Positions 1 through 11,382 of a DNA stretch of 64,000 nucleotides are shown here, piece after piece (position 1 is the stretch's first letter; the number at the start of each line of letters is the position of its first letter). The stretch covers positions 992,001 to 1,056,000 of the forward strand of contig NC_015957.1 in assembly GCF_000147815.2 (NCBI RefSeq). Direction: 5' to 3'. The DNA is from Streptomyces violaceusniger Tu 4113 (lineage in GTDB: Bacteria; Actinomycetota; Actinomycetes; Streptomycetales; Streptomycetaceae). Made by a program: the position numbers and the translations under genes. The notes beneath the pieces were generated by a model. That model ran no database searches. It had not been told where the DNA came from and saw only the letters and a program-made list of their open reading frames with translations.

Positions 1-340
1 GCGGCCCCTCCACGGCCAGCGACCCCGCGATCGCCAGCGCGATCCGCAACGGCCGCTTCGCCTTGAACGAGCCATGAGTGAAGTAACGGTGGAAGCCGAT
101 CGTGATGCCGTGGCAGCCGATGTAGTACATCGACACCATCAGCGCCAGATCCAGCCAGCTCACCCCCCAGCCCCAGGCCAGGGGAACCGCCGCGACCAGC
201 GCGACGAAGGGGACGGTGATGAACAGGAGAAGGGTGATCTGTTCGATGGAGCGCTTGCTGTCCCCGCCGAGCGTGGCGGAGGGAAGCGGGGCCTCCTGGG
301 CCTTCGGCGTGTCGTTTACCACGTCGGGGCTTGCAGTCAT
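1..340 (-). CDS. Acyl-CoA / fatty acid desaturase, N-terminal part (cut by window edge)
   Basis: Seen: reading the minus strand from ATG at 340 gives 113 residues with no stop, running off the window. A polar leader of about 30 residues is followed by two hydrophobic stretches (roughly residues 33-55 and 60-75) and the box HRYFTH. Known: HRxxxH is the first histidine box of membrane-bound delta-9 type desaturases, which ligate a di-iron centre and introduce a double bond into acyl chains using electrons from a reductase. The remaining histidine boxes lie outside the window, so activity cannot be judged. It is divergent from ppc, with a 245-bp spacer holding both promoters. Confidence 0.85.
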   Translation of the reverse strand, partial: MTASPDVVNDTPKAQEAPLPSATLGGDSKRSIEQITLLLFITVPFVALVAAVPLAWGWGVSWLDLALMVSMYYIGCHGITIGFHRYFTHGSFKAKRPLRIALAIAGSLAVEGP

Positions 341-585
341 GGGATCCCTCGTGGGGCTCGGGGCATGGCTACGGATCCGTAACCTACGGCGTCGTAAGTA
401 TGGCAGGGCCGGGAAGCGGGGCAATAGGGCTCTGGTCCCACCCAGGGTCGTGCCGCCTATCCTGGGGACGTCGGACAGCGCGGTCCGCACATGGCCGAAA
501 GCACCGGGTCAGCAGCCCGCGGCGCCCGCCGCGCAAGCCCTGATGCCGCGCTTCGAACCCCGTTCACTGCAAGGAGCCCGCACCT

Positions 586-3306
<2,721 letters not shown>

Positions 3307-3318
3307 CCAGGGCGTACA

Positions 3319-3368
3319 CGACACCGGGCGGGTCCGCTCCCCACGGGGAGCGGACCCGCCCGGTGTCG
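3319..3368 (+). terminator. ppc transcription terminator
   Basis: A perfect 22-bp inverted repeat (3319-3340 pairing with 3347-3368, loop CCACGG) starts 12 bases after the ppc stop. There is no strong T-tract, as is usual for Streptomyces hairpin terminators. Confidence 0.85.
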
Positions 3369-3492
3369 GATGGGGTGTTGAGTTTCCCGGGGGCTCCGCC
3401 CCCGCCCCCCCGATAAGCAGCAGGCTCCGCCGCTGCTTTGCCCAGCCCCACGGCTGGGGCGCACGTCGTGCCCCACAGCCGCCAGCCGCCAC

Positions 3493-3945
3493 CTCTTTCC
3501 CGCCGCGATGGCGAGGACTTTCACGGCGGTGGTCGGCGGTGCCGAACTGGCCGTGCCACGGGGGCGGTTACGCGACGGCGGGGTGGTCCCGTGGCGAGGC
3601 GGGTCCCGAGACGGCGGGGGGTGCCCGGTGATCGCTACGGCGTCAGCGTGCTCTGGCGGTCGGCCGTGTCCTGGCGGGTTCTCTTTCCATCCGCGATGGC
3701 GAGGACTTTCACGGCGGAGTCCGGTGGTGCCGAACTGGCCGTGCCACGGGGGCGGTTACGCGACGGCGGGGTGGCTCCGAGACGAGGTGCGGGCCCAAGA
3801 CCGCAGGGGCGCCCGGTGATCGTCACAGCGTCTGTGCGGTGCCGAACTGGCCGCGCCACGCGAGCCGTCACACCACGGCGTAGTGGCGCCTGACGTGAGG
3901 CGGGCCCAGACGCGGGGGCGCCGGGAAAAGCGCTACAGCGTAAGC
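3493..3945. repeat. Tandem 188-bp repeat, two copies plus a shortened third copy
   Basis: This is the gene-free stretch between ppc and the membrane-protein gene (3307-3932). Copy 1 starts at 3493 and copy 2 at 3681, both with CTCTTTCC. Shared blocks are offset by exactly 188 bp: GCGATGGCGAGGACTTTCAC at 3505 and 3693, GTGCCGAACTGGCC at 3539 and 3727. A third copy with an internal deletion begins at about 3839 (offset 112). It runs into the last codons of the minus-strand gene ending at 3933, where CGCTACAGCGTAAGCGTG resembles CGCTACGGCGTCAGCGTG of copy 1. No plausible gene is seen here. The copies look like serial duplication of the 3' flank of that gene. Confidence 0.8.
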
Positions 3946-4451
3946 GTGGCGAAGGACGCGCCCAGCAGGGCCGCGCCCAACAGGCCCATCGTCCAGCCCG
4001 TGCGGCGCAGGCCGAGGCCGCCCGCGACGATCAGGGAGGTGAGGAGGAGGGAGCCGCCGAAGGGGACCCAGGCGTGGAGGACGCCCGCGGCACCCGTGCG
4101 AACGGCGCGGTCCGTGCCCGGCTTGAGGGCCACCGGAACCCGGTCGCCCGTCCCGTCCGTGACCGCCTTGTCGACCCGCACCCGGCCATGGGCCTCGCCA
4201 CCCGCGCGGGCCGGGGCGAACGAGCCGGTGCACCAGTCGTCTCCGCAGTCGGAGACCGTGACGGTGCCGCGCTCAAGTCCCTTGGTGAGCATCGTCGGCT
4301 TGGCGTCATCCCAGGACGACCACACCCCGGCCACCAGGATCAGCAACGCGACAAGCCCCATCGCCACGTTCTTCGCCAGCAACAGAAGCCCGTACGCGCT
4401 CTCGCCCGCCCGCCGCGTACGGCTGCGCTTGGTCACACCGGTGGAAGCCAT
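3933..4451 (-). CDS. Small integral membrane protein of unknown function
   Basis: I do not recognise a named family. From ATG at 4451 it encodes 172 residues: a basic N-terminus (TKRSRTRRAGE), a first transmembrane helix (about residues 25-45, LLLLAKNVAMGLVALLILVAG), and an extracytoplasmic loop of about 85 residues with two cysteines (VSDCGDDWCTG). Two closely spaced helices follow near the end. The cysteine pair suggests a disulfide outside the cell (inference). The layout resembles the small DUF3592-like membrane proteins common in actinobacteria, but I cannot confirm that. In-frame starts up to 4502 exist; 4451 follows AAGGA about ten bases upstream. The 3' end sits inside the tandem repeats. 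Confidence 0.7.
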   Translation of the reverse strand: MASTGVTKRSRTRRAGESAYGLLLLAKNVAMGLVALLILVAGVWSSWDDAKPTMLTKGLERGTVTVSDCGDDWCTGSFAPARAGGEAHGRVRVDKAVTDGTGDRVPVALKPGTDRAVRTGAAGVLHAWVPFGGSLLLTSLIVAGGLGLRRTGWTMGLLGAALLGASFATLTL

Positions 4452-4520
4452 GGCGGCGATCCTTGCCATCCCCGGCGACTCGGTCAACCTTCCGACGGAC
4501 AAACGGGCGAACGGCGTTTT

Positions 4521-5111
4521 TCAGGAGTTGTACGTCCCCTGCGCGCGCTCCAGCCCATCCGCGATCAGCGTCTCCACCGCATCCGCCGCACGGTCCACGA
4601 AGTAATCCAACTCCTTGCGCTCCGCAGCGGAAAAGTCCTTCAGCACAAACGCCGCGACATCCATCCGACCCGGCGGACGGCCGATCCCGAAGCGCACCCG
4701 GCAGTAATCCGCCCCCAGCGACTTGGTGATCGACTTCAGCCCATTGTGGCCATTGTCACCCCCGCCGACCTTCAACCGCAGCGCACCGTAATCGATGTCC
4801 AATTCGTCATGGACCGCCACGACATGACCGACCGGCACCTTGTAGAAGTCACGCAGCGCCGTCACCGGACCGCCCGAGAGGTTCATGAACGACATCGGCT
4901 TGGCCACCACGACCCGGCGACTCGACGGCCCCGGCGGACCCACCCGGCCCTCGACGACCTGCGCCCGCGACTTATGCGCCTTGAACCGGGCACCCATCCG
5001 CCCGGCCAGCAGATCGGCCACCATGAAGCCGACATTGTGGCGGTTGCCCACGTACTCGCCCCCGGGATTGCCGAGGCCCACCACAAGCCAAGGGCTCGCG
5101 TCGTCCGTCAT
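4521..5111 (-). CDS. pth: Peptidyl-tRNA hydrolase
   Basis: Releases peptides from prematurely dissociated peptidyl-tRNA, recycling tRNA in the cytoplasm. The 196-residue protein shows the family core: [22 protein letters not shown] with catalytic-position His25, [20 protein letters not shown], and [13 protein letters not shown], in the family order. The start ATG at 5111 is preceded by AAGGAGAG. An in-frame ATG at 5150 has no such site. It follows rplY on the same strand with an 84-bp gap, so the two are probably cotranscribed. Confidence 0.96.
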   Translation of the reverse strand: MTDDASPWLVVGLGNPGGEYVGNRHNVGFMVADLLAGRMGARFKAHKSRAQVVEGRVGPPGPSSRRVVVAKPMSFMNLSGGPVTALRDFYKVPVGHVVAVHDELDIDYGALRLKVGGGDNGHNGLKSITKSLGADYCRVRFGIGRPPGRMDVAAFVLKDFSAAERKELDYFVDRAADAVETLIADGLERAQGTYNS

Positions 5112-5195
5112 CTGGATGTCTCTCCTTGAGGACGGCCGCCGCCCCGCCACAGGGGCGGGACGGCGGCCGGAAAAGCGGAAGGGAGCAGCCGAAGA

Positions 5196-5795
5196 CTACG
5201 CCTCGGCGCCCTCGCCCTCGCCCTCGGCGCCCTCCTCGGCCGGAGCCTCGGCCTGGGCGGCGACCACCTGCAGCACGGCCGCGTCCTCCTCGACGGCCAG
5301 CGTGGTGCCCGCCGGGAGGGTGATGTCCTTGGCGTGGATGGTGGCACCCGCGTCCAGGCCCGCGATGGAGACGGTGACCGACTCCGGGATGTGGGTCGCC
5401 TCGGTCTCGACCGGCAGGGCGTTCAGCAGGTGCTCGAGCAGGTTGCCACCCGGGGCCAGGTCGCCCTCGGTGAGGATCGGCACCTCCACGGTGACCTTCT
5501 CGCCCTTCTTCACCAGCAGCAGGTCGACATGCTCCAGCACGCCGATCTTGATCGGGTGACGCTGCACGGCCTTCGGGATGACCAGCTCGTCCTTGCCGCC
5601 CTCGACCTTCACACGGAGCAGAACGTTCGGGGTCTTCAGCGCCATCAGCAGATCGTGCGCCGGAAGCGTGACATGCAGCGGGTCCACGCCGTGGCCGTAG
5701 ACCACGCCGGGAACACGGTTGGCCGCACGGGTACGCCGGGCCGCACCCTTGCCGAACTCGGTACGGGGCTTAGCGGAGATCTTGACCTCGGCCAT
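5196..5795 (-). CDS. rplY: 50S ribosomal protein L25, long CTC form
   Basis: Binds 5S rRNA in the large subunit. The 199-residue length corresponds to the CTC/TL5 form, with an N-terminal L25 domain (about residues 1-95, starting MAEVKISAKPRTEFGKGAAR) and a C-terminal beta domain. The tail is an acidic, Ala/Glu/Gly-rich stretch (about residues 178-199) typical of actinobacterial versions. The start at 5795 has GAGGAG upstream. It lies between prs and pth, the usual order in Streptomyces. Confidence 0.95.
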   Translation of the reverse strand: MAEVKISAKPRTEFGKGAARRTRAANRVPGVVYGHGVDPLHVTLPAHDLLMALKTPNVLLRVKVEGGKDELVIPKAVQRHPIKIGVLEHVDLLLVKKGEKVTVEVPILTEGDLAPGGNLLEHLLNALPVETEATHIPESVTVSIAGLDAGATIHAKDITLPAGTTLAVEEDAAVLQVVAAQAEAPAEEGAEGEGEGAEA

Positions 5796-5939
5796 GGGGC
5801 ACTCCTCGTAGATCGTTTACGGTGTGTGGGCGTCACCCGGCCCACGACAGACCTTGCTACGAAGAGCGCGTCGATAACGGACAGCCGCGATAAGACGCGG
5901 CCTCCCTCGCCGAGCAACCCCACGATTCTACCAACGGTT

Positions 5940-5967
5940 GAGGCCACCCCCGTACGGGAGTGGCCTC
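5940..5967 (-). terminator. Terminator downstream of prs
   Basis: GAGGCCAC (5940-5947) pairs with GTGGCCTC (5960-5967). After one mismatch, three more C-G pairs close a four-base loop. It lies 29 bp beyond the prs stop and upstream of the rplY promoter region, so prs is probably a separate transcript from rplY-pth. Confidence 0.75.
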
Positions 5968-5995
5968 CAGACCCGGTCCGAGCAGGTTAAGCCGC

Positions 5996-6973
5996 TCACG
6001 CCTGCTCCTCGAACAGGCTGGTCACCGAGCCGTCCTCGAAGACCTCCTGCACCGCGCGAGCGACCGTCGGCGCCATCGACAGCACCGTCACCTTGTCCAG
6101 CTCCACCTCGCCCGGAGTCGGCAAAGTATTGGTGAAGACGAACTCACTGACCTTGGAATTCTTCAGCCGGTCCGCCGCCGGACCCGACAGCACACCATGC
6201 GTGGCCGTCACGATCACGTCCTCCGCGCCATTCGCGAACAGCGCGTCCGCCGCCGCACAAATGGTGCCACCCGTGTCGATCATGTCATCGACCAGCACAC
6301 ACACCCGGCCCCGCACATCACCGACCACCTCATGAACCGTGACCTGATTGGCCACATGCGGATCCCGCCGCTTGTGCACGATCGCCAGCGGCGCGCCCAG
6401 CCGGTCGCACCAGCGGTCCGCGACCCGCACCCGGCCGGCGTCCGGCGACACCACGGTGAGCTTGGACCGGTCGACCTTGGCACCCACATAGTCCGCGAGC
6501 ACCGGCAGCGCGAAGAGATGGTCCACCGGACCGTCGAAGAAGCCCTGGATCTGGTCCGTGTGCAGATCGACCGTGAGAATCCGGTCGGCACCCGCCGTCT
6601 TCAGCATGTCCGCGATCAGCCGCGCCGAGATGGGCTCACGGCCACGGTGCTTCTTGTCCTGACGGGCATAGCCGTAGAACGGAACGATCACCGTGATCGA
6701 GCGCGCGGAGGCCCGCTTCAGCGCATCGACCATGATGAGCTGCTCCATGATCCACTTATTGATCGGAGTCGTGTGGCTCTGGATCAAAAAGCAGTCGGCA
6801 CCGCGCGCGGACTCCTGGAAGCGGACGTAGATCTCGCCGTTGGCGAAGTCGAATGCCTTGGTCGGGACCAAGCTGACGCCCAGCTCATGGGCGACCTCCT
6901 CGGCCAGCTCGGGGTGGGCGCGGCCGGAGAAGAGCATCAGCTTCTTCTCGCCGGTCGTCTTGATCCCGGTCAC
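5996..6973 (-). CDS. prs: Ribose-phosphate pyrophosphokinase (PRPP synthetase)
   Basis: Makes PRPP from ribose 5-phosphate and ATP for nucleotide, His and Trp synthesis. The 325 residues match class I enzymes. Visible are the ATP-binding flexible-loop region (GYARQDKKHRGREPISARL), DLHTDQIQGFFD in the ribose-phosphate region, and the PRPP-binding loop VCVLVDDMIDTGGTI. The start is GTG at 6973, preceded by AAGGAG at 6981-6986. It stands directly downstream of glmU (71-bp gap, same strand), a common pairing of UDP-GlcNAc and PRPP synthesis genes. Confidence 0.97.
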   Translation of the reverse strand: MTGIKTTGEKKLMLFSGRAHPELAEEVAHELGVSLVPTKAFDFANGEIYVRFQESARGADCFLIQSHTTPINKWIMEQLIMVDALKRASARSITVIVPFYGYARQDKKHRGREPISARLIADMLKTAGADRILTVDLHTDQIQGFFDGPVDHLFALPVLADYVGAKVDRSKLTVVSPDAGRVRVADRWCDRLGAPLAIVHKRRDPHVANQVTVHEVVGDVRGRVCVLVDDMIDTGGTICAAADALFANGAEDVIVTATHGVLSGPAADRLKNSKVSEFVFTNTLPTPGEVELDKVTVLSMAPTVARAVQEVFEDGSVTSLFEEQA

Positions 6974-7044
6974 AACAAGTCTCCTTGGATGTCACTTTGG
7001 TGCACTTCTCACCGTACGCCCCGCACGACGTACCTGTGCAGATG

Positions 7045-8502
7045 TCACTGCTGCCTCTCGTCCTCCCGACGAGCGGCCTCGGCGGCCCGTGCCGCGGCAC
7101 TTCCGGGGCGCTTGCGGGCAACCCAGCCCTCGATGTTCCGCTGCTGCCCGCGTGCGACGGCGAGCGAGCCCGGGGGCACATCCTTGGTGATGACCGAGCC
7201 GGCAGCGGTGTACGCGCCGTCCCCGATCGTGACGGGAGCCACAAGCATGTTGTCGGCCCCGGTCCGGCAGTGGCTGCCGATGGTGGTGTGGTGCTTGTTC
7301 ACACCGTCGTAGTTCACGAAGACGCTCGCCGCACCGATGTTGGTCTGCTCACCGATCGTCGCGTCGCCCACATAGGACAGATGCGGCACCTTGGTGCCCT
7401 CGCCGATCGTGGCGTTCTTCATCTCCACGTACGTACCCGCCTTGGCCCTCGCACCCAGCCGGGTCCCGGGACGCAGATACGCGTACGGCCCCACACTCGC
7501 CCCCGCGCCGACCACCGCGCCGTCCGCGACGGTGAACGCCACGACCGCGCCCGCGCCGACCGTGGTGTCGGTGAGCCGGGAATTCGGCCCCACCTCGGCA
7601 TGCGCGGCCAGATGAGTGGCCCCCAGCAACTGGGTACCCGGGTGCACCAGTGCGTCCGGCTCGAACGTGGCCGTCACATCGATCCAGGTGGTGGCCGGAT
7701 CGACGACGGTCACCCCGCTCAGCATCGCGCGCTCCAGCAGCCGGTCGTTCAGCAGCCTTCGCGCCTCCGCCAACTGCACACGGTTGTTGATCCCGAGGAT
7801 CTCCCGGTGATCCGCCGCCACGCACGCGCCCACCCGGTGCCCGGCCTCGCGCAGAATGCCGAGCACATCGGTGAGGTACTCCTCACCCTGGCTGTTGTCG
7901 GTGCGCACCTTGCCGAGGGCGTCGGTGAGCAACTGCGCGTCGAAGGCGAACACCCCGGAATTGATCTCGCGGATCGCGCGCTGCGTGTCGGTCGCGTCCT
8001 TGTGCTCCACGATCGCGGTGACGGCGCCGCTCGCGTCGTCCCGCACGATCCGGCCGTAGCCGGTGGCGTCGGGGACCTCGGCGCTCAGCACGGTCACGGC
8101 GTTCCCGTCGTCGGAGTGCGCCGCGGCGAGCCGCTGGAGCGTCTCGCCGGTCAGCAGCGGCGTGTCACCGCAGACGACGATCACGGTGCCGTCGAGGGCG
8201 ACCCCGCTGTCGGACAGCTCCTCCAGACCCATCCGGACGGCGTGCCCGGTGCCGTTCTGCTCGTGCTGGACGGCGGTGCGCACCTCGGCGTCGATCTCGG
8301 CCAGATGCGCGGAGACCTGCTCCCGGGCGTGGCCGACCACGACGACGAGATGCTCGGGTGAGAGCTCACGGGAGGCGGCGACGACGTGCCCGACGAGGGA
8401 GCGGCCGCAGAGGGCGTGCAGAACCTTCGGGGTCGCCGATTTCATGCGGGTGCCTTCACCCGCTGCGAGTACGACGACGGCTGCCGGGCGGTTGGCGCTC
8501 AC
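7045..8502 (-). CDS. glmU: Bifunctional GlcN-1-P acetyltransferase / GlcNAc-1-P uridyltransferase
   Basis: Catalyses the last two steps to UDP-GlcNAc, the precursor of peptidoglycan. The 485-residue protein has an N-terminal pyrophosphorylase domain (VVLAAGEGTRMKSATPKVLH, then VVCGDTPLL). A C-terminal left-handed beta-helix of hexapeptide repeats carries the acetyltransferase residues (VNYDGVNKHHTTIG). The start is GTG at 8502. The frame stays open up to 8655, but that extension would run over tRNA-Gln, and 8502 has GAAGGG upstream. The C-terminus has a charged tail (ARRPGS..ARREDERQQ) common in actinobacteria. Confidence 0.96.
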   Translation of the reverse strand: MSANRPAAVVVLAAGEGTRMKSATPKVLHALCGRSLVGHVVAASRELSPEHLVVVVGHAREQVSAHLAEIDAEVRTAVQHEQNGTGHAVRMGLEELSDSGVALDGTVIVVCGDTPLLTGETLQRLAAAHSDDGNAVTVLSAEVPDATGYGRIVRDDASGAVTAIVEHKDATDTQRAIREINSGVFAFDAQLLTDALGKVRTDNSQGEEYLTDVLGILREAGHRVGACVAADHREILGINNRVQLAEARRLLNDRLLERAMLSGVTVVDPATTWIDVTATFEPDALVHPGTQLLGATHLAAHAEVGPNSRLTDTTVGAGAVVAFTVADGAVVGAGASVGPYAYLRPGTRLGARAKAGTYVEMKNATIGEGTKVPHLSYVGDATIGEQTNIGAASVFVNYDGVNKHHTTIGSHCRTGADNMLVAPVTIGDGAYTAAGSVITKDVPPGSLAVARGQQRNIEGWVARKRPGSAAARAAEAARREDERQQ

Positions 8503-8609
8503 GGGTGTGCCCTTCGGCTTCGGGGGTGGACACCCGCAGGATACCGAGAGGTTTCCGGGCGGAAAGGAAGGAGGGTCCCGAGCCGGACGGTCAGGACCCG
8601 AACTTGAAG

Positions 8610-8681
8610 CTCCCCTGCCAGGACTCGAACCCGGACTAATGGCACCAAAAGCCACTGTGCTGCCTATTACACCACAGGGGA
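8610..8681 (-). tRNA. tRNA-Gln (anticodon UUG)
   Basis: Read 8681 to 8610. The acceptor stem is TCCCCTG pairing with CAGGGGA (8611-8617), and the T arm contains GGTTCGAGTCC. The anticodon arm GTGGC-TTTTGGT-GCCAT places TTG at positions 34-36, decoding CAA. The discriminator is G, and no CCA is encoded. It lies just upstream of glmU and 28 bp from the stop of the LAGLIDADG-like gene, on the same strand. Confidence 0.95.
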
Positions 8682-8709
8682 GGGCAAATGACCTAAATCG
8701 GACATTCGG

Positions 8710-9624
8710 TCAGTCTGTCGACTGGGCCCCCACCACTATGCCGTACCACCAGCCTTCAATGCGACGGTATAGGTCAGCACTGTTCGCCACGCAGACCACG
8801 AGGCAGCCTCGATAGTCGTCACCGATGTTCTTGCGGACGGTCTCTGGGTTGTGCTTTTTCAGGGTCGTCTTGCCGAAAGTGCTGACATCGACGCCGGTCA
8901 GATCGGCCCAGTAGCGCTCTGCCGAGGTGACATCGGCGGACTCGTGGATGCTGACGTGGAGACGCAGATGCTCGCGAGGAACTTTGAGCAGGTTCAGCCA
9001 CCGCAGATGCAGTGTGATGACGTCGGGGTCACTGTTGATGAACTGCAGGTACTCGCGTCTGGTGTGGGGTTTGTCCTTGACTCCCTCCGCCCAGTAGAGC
9101 GTCACCCCTGCCATGAACAGCTCGCGGTCGGTTAGTGGGCCGATCTCCCGCGCCGCCGCGAGCTTCGTCCGCTGCCGCTCGACCTCCCGCTGCCGCAGCG
9201 TCGCCTCCCACCCCCGCTTGGCGATCGCCGACGCCTCCTCCCGGGTGCGCGGCGGCCGGTCCGGTTTCGGCAGGTCGCGGACCCAGAGCGAGATGGAGCT
9301 CTTGGAGCAGCCGAGCTCGAGCTGGATCCTGTCGTAGGTCATCCCCTGCAGCCGCATCTCGCGCGCCTTGGCCCGGAGGTCGTCCTTGGCGTTGGGGCGC
9401 TTGGTCCACTCGGGTGGCGGCTCGCCCTCCAGGAGGCGGTTCAGGATGTCGTTGTTGCTGACCTTCAGCCGGTCGCGGATCTGTCGGCGGCTCATCCCCT
9501 CCTTCCGTAACGCGATCGCCCGTTCTCTCAGTTCTTCGAACGTGGTCGACCCGTCGAGGAGGCCGCCCACGCTGTCGCCGTCGCGGCGCTGTGGTGCGTT
9601 CATGGCCACAGGGTCGTTCGACAT
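8710..9624 (-). CDS. Double-HTH DNA-binding protein with LAGLIDADG-like C-terminal domain
   Basis: 304 residues. Two similar helix-turn-helix units lie in tandem: about residues 28-72 (RAIALRKEGMSRRQIRDRL) and about 78-125 (KAREMRLQGMTYDRIQLEL). A basic linker follows. The C-terminal half holds a segment LFMAGVTLYWAEGVK (about residues 163-180), then FINSDPDVITLHLRWL and a YWADLTGVDVS block. This resembles the single-motif LAGLIDADG fold seen in stand-alone homing endonucleases and WhiA-like regulators (inference from motif shape). The motif keeps the acidic residue (Glu) of the catalytic helix. It sits directly upstream of tRNA-Gln. The start ATG at 9624 is uncertain; ATG at 9603 is also in frame. 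Confidence 0.6.
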   Translation of the reverse strand: MSNDPVAMNAPQRRDGDSVGGLLDGSTTFEELRERAIALRKEGMSRRQIRDRLKVSNNDILNRLLEGEPPPEWTKRPNAKDDLRAKAREMRLQGMTYDRIQLELGCSKSSISLWVRDLPKPDRPPRTREEASAIAKRGWEATLRQREVERQRTKLAAAREIGPLTDRELFMAGVTLYWAEGVKDKPHTRREYLQFINSDPDVITLHLRWLNLLKVPREHLRLHVSIHESADVTSAERYWADLTGVDVSTFGKTTLKKHNPETVRKNIGDDYRGCLVVCVANSADLYRRIEGWWYGIVVGAQSTD

Positions 9625-9759
9625 CAGGGCGCGCCGGGTCGAAAACGTGGGCGATTCATTCGTTCGAGTTAAATGGGCGGTTTTGCCTGATGTTCGAGTC
9701 TCTTATGCGCCGCCGTGTCCCCGGGAAAAGCGCCTGCGCCCGGCCGTAGGCTGGTCGCT

Positions 9760-11328
9760 ATGAGTTCGACGGGGGAAGAGGCGGCGGGTGCGCAGGGCGT
9801 GCCCGTGGGGTCGTGGTGGTGGTCGCGGCGGCGGAGTATGGGGCTCGATGTCCTGCTCGCCGCGGTGTCGGCGGTGGAGTGTGCCGTAGAGGGCGTCTTT
9901 TTCGCGCATAATGCCCGGATTCCGGTTGCCGCCGGGGTGCTGATCGGGGCGATTGTCGGGGCCGCGCTGGTGTTGCGGCGGCGCTGGGCGATCGCCGTGG
10001 TGCTGATATCGATCGCGATCACGCCCGCCGAAATGGGTCTGCTGCTGGGTGTCGTGTCGCTGTACACGCTGGCCTCGTCCGAGGTGCCGCGCCGGATCAC
10101 GGCGCTGCTGGCCGGGATGGCGGCGGTGGGGAGCTTCCTCGTCACGGTGATCGGCCTTCGGCTGGACAATCCGCAGAGTGGTCTGGGGACCTCCGTGTGG
10201 GAGGCCCCGATGTTCGCCATGGTGCTCACCTTGGGGCTGACCGCTCCGCCGGTGTTGCTGGGGCTGTATGTCCGGGCGCGGCGGCGGCTGGTGGAGAGCC
10301 TGCGGGAGCGGGCGGACGGTCTGGAGCGGGAGCTGTCGCTGCTCGCGGAGCGGGCGGAGGAGCGGGCCGAGTGGGCGCGTAATGAGGAGCGGACCCGGAT
10401 CGCGCGGGAGATGCATGACGTGGTGGCGCACCGGGTGAGCCTGATGGTGGTGCATGCGGCGGCGTTGCAGGCGGTGGCGCTCAAGGATCCGGAGAAGGCG
10501 TCGAAGAACGCGGCGCTGGTGGGCGATATGGGGCGGCAGGCGCTGACGGAGTTGCGGCAGATGCTGGGGGTGCTGCGGTCGGAGGATGGTCTGCGGGCTC
10601 CGGGTGCGGCTTCGGCCGCTGTCGCGTCGGGGGCGGTGTCGGCTGCCGGGGATCCGGCCGCCGGTGCGGCCGGGTCTTCTGGCGATGTCGACGAGCCCTC
10701 CACAGATGCTGCTGAGGAGCGGCCGCTGGCGTCGGTGGCGGCCGCGGCTTCGGCGGCGGCGCAGGCCGCGGGTTCGGCGGGGAGGGATGTGGGGGCGCTC
10801 GGGGGGCCGCGGCTGGCGGAGCTGGAGGCGCTGGTCGGGCAGTCCCGGGCGGCGGGGATGGCCGTGGAGCTGTCGGTGGAGGGTGAGGAGCGGCGTTATG
10901 CGGCTCCGGTGGAGCAGACGGCGTACCGGGTGGTGCAGGAGGCGCTGACCAACGTCCATAAGCATGCTCCGGGCGCGAGTGCCCGGGTGCGGGTGGCGCA
11001 TCGTTCGGCCGAGATCGCGGTTCAGGTGGAGAACGGGCCGTCGGAGCGGGGTGCGGCGGATGCCGGGCTGCCGAGTGGGGGGAATGGTCTGGTCGGGATG
11101 CGGGAGCGGGTGTCGACGCTCGGTGGGGGTTTTGTGTCGGGGGCCACGGAGGCGGGTGGCTTCCGTGTGTCGGCGGTGATCCCGGACGGTACGGATGACA
11201 CGGATCACACCGACGGCATGGATGAGAAGGATCACATGGACCGCGGGGATCGGTCGGAGGGGCGGCCGGCGGACGGCACCGCGGCCGGGGGCCGCGGCGG
11301 GGGCGTGGAGCGGGCGCAGAGCGCCTAG
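9760..11328 (+). CDS. Membrane sensor histidine kinase (HisKA_3 type), no adjacent regulator
   Basis: 522 residues. Several N-terminal membrane segments (about residues 22-160) are followed by a coiled region. The dimerisation helix carries IAREMHDVVAHRVS, with the phospho-accepting His219. The C-terminal HATPase domain has VVQEALTNVHKHAPGA and GGNGLVGMRERV. Known: HisKA_3 kinases normally phosphorylate NarL/LuxR-type regulators, but none is encoded next to it, so its partner lies elsewhere. Odd points: an Ala/Gly/Ser-rich insert (about residues 275-345) separates the histidine domain from the ATPase, and the C-terminus has a polar repeat (DGTDDTDHTDGMDEKDH). ATG at 9760 is preferred over 9715 because the added residues are not membrane-like. 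Confidence 0.88.
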   Translation: MSSTGEEAAGAQGVPVGSWWWSRRRSMGLDVLLAAVSAVECAVEGVFFAHNARIPVAAGVLIGAIVGAALVLRRRWAIAVVLISIAITPAEMGLLLGVVSLYTLASSEVPRRITALLAGMAAVGSFLVTVIGLRLDNPQSGLGTSVWEAPMFAMVLTLGLTAPPVLLGLYVRARRRLVESLRERADGLERELSLLAERAEERAEWARNEERTRIAREMHDVVAHRVSLMVVHAAALQAVALKDPEKASKNAALVGDMGRQALTELRQMLGVLRSEDGLRAPGAASAAVASGAVSAAGDPAAGAAGSSGDVDEPSTDAAEERPLASVAAAASAAAQAAGSAGRDVGALGGPRLAELEALVGQSRAAGMAVELSVEGEERRYAAPVEQTAYRVVQEALTNVHKHAPGASARVRVAHRSAEIAVQVENGPSERGAADAGLPSGGNGLVGMRERVSTLGGGFVSGATEAGGFRVSAVIPDGTDDTDHTDGMDEKDHMDRGDRSEGRPADGTAAGGRGGGVERAQSA

Positions 11329-11382
11329 TGCCCGCGGCCGGTCGGATCGCGCGCGGTGCGCGGGTTATGCGCGGTGCGGGGG

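Noticed and set aside
3493..3945. CRISPR array
   Set aside because: Units are 188 bp with no short unique spacers and no cas genes nearby. Other tandem repeats in the window have no spacers at all.
8600..9700. Integrative element at tRNA-Gln
   Set aside because: No integrase, no second copy of the tRNA 3' end found by eye, and codon use of the neighbouring gene is ordinary.
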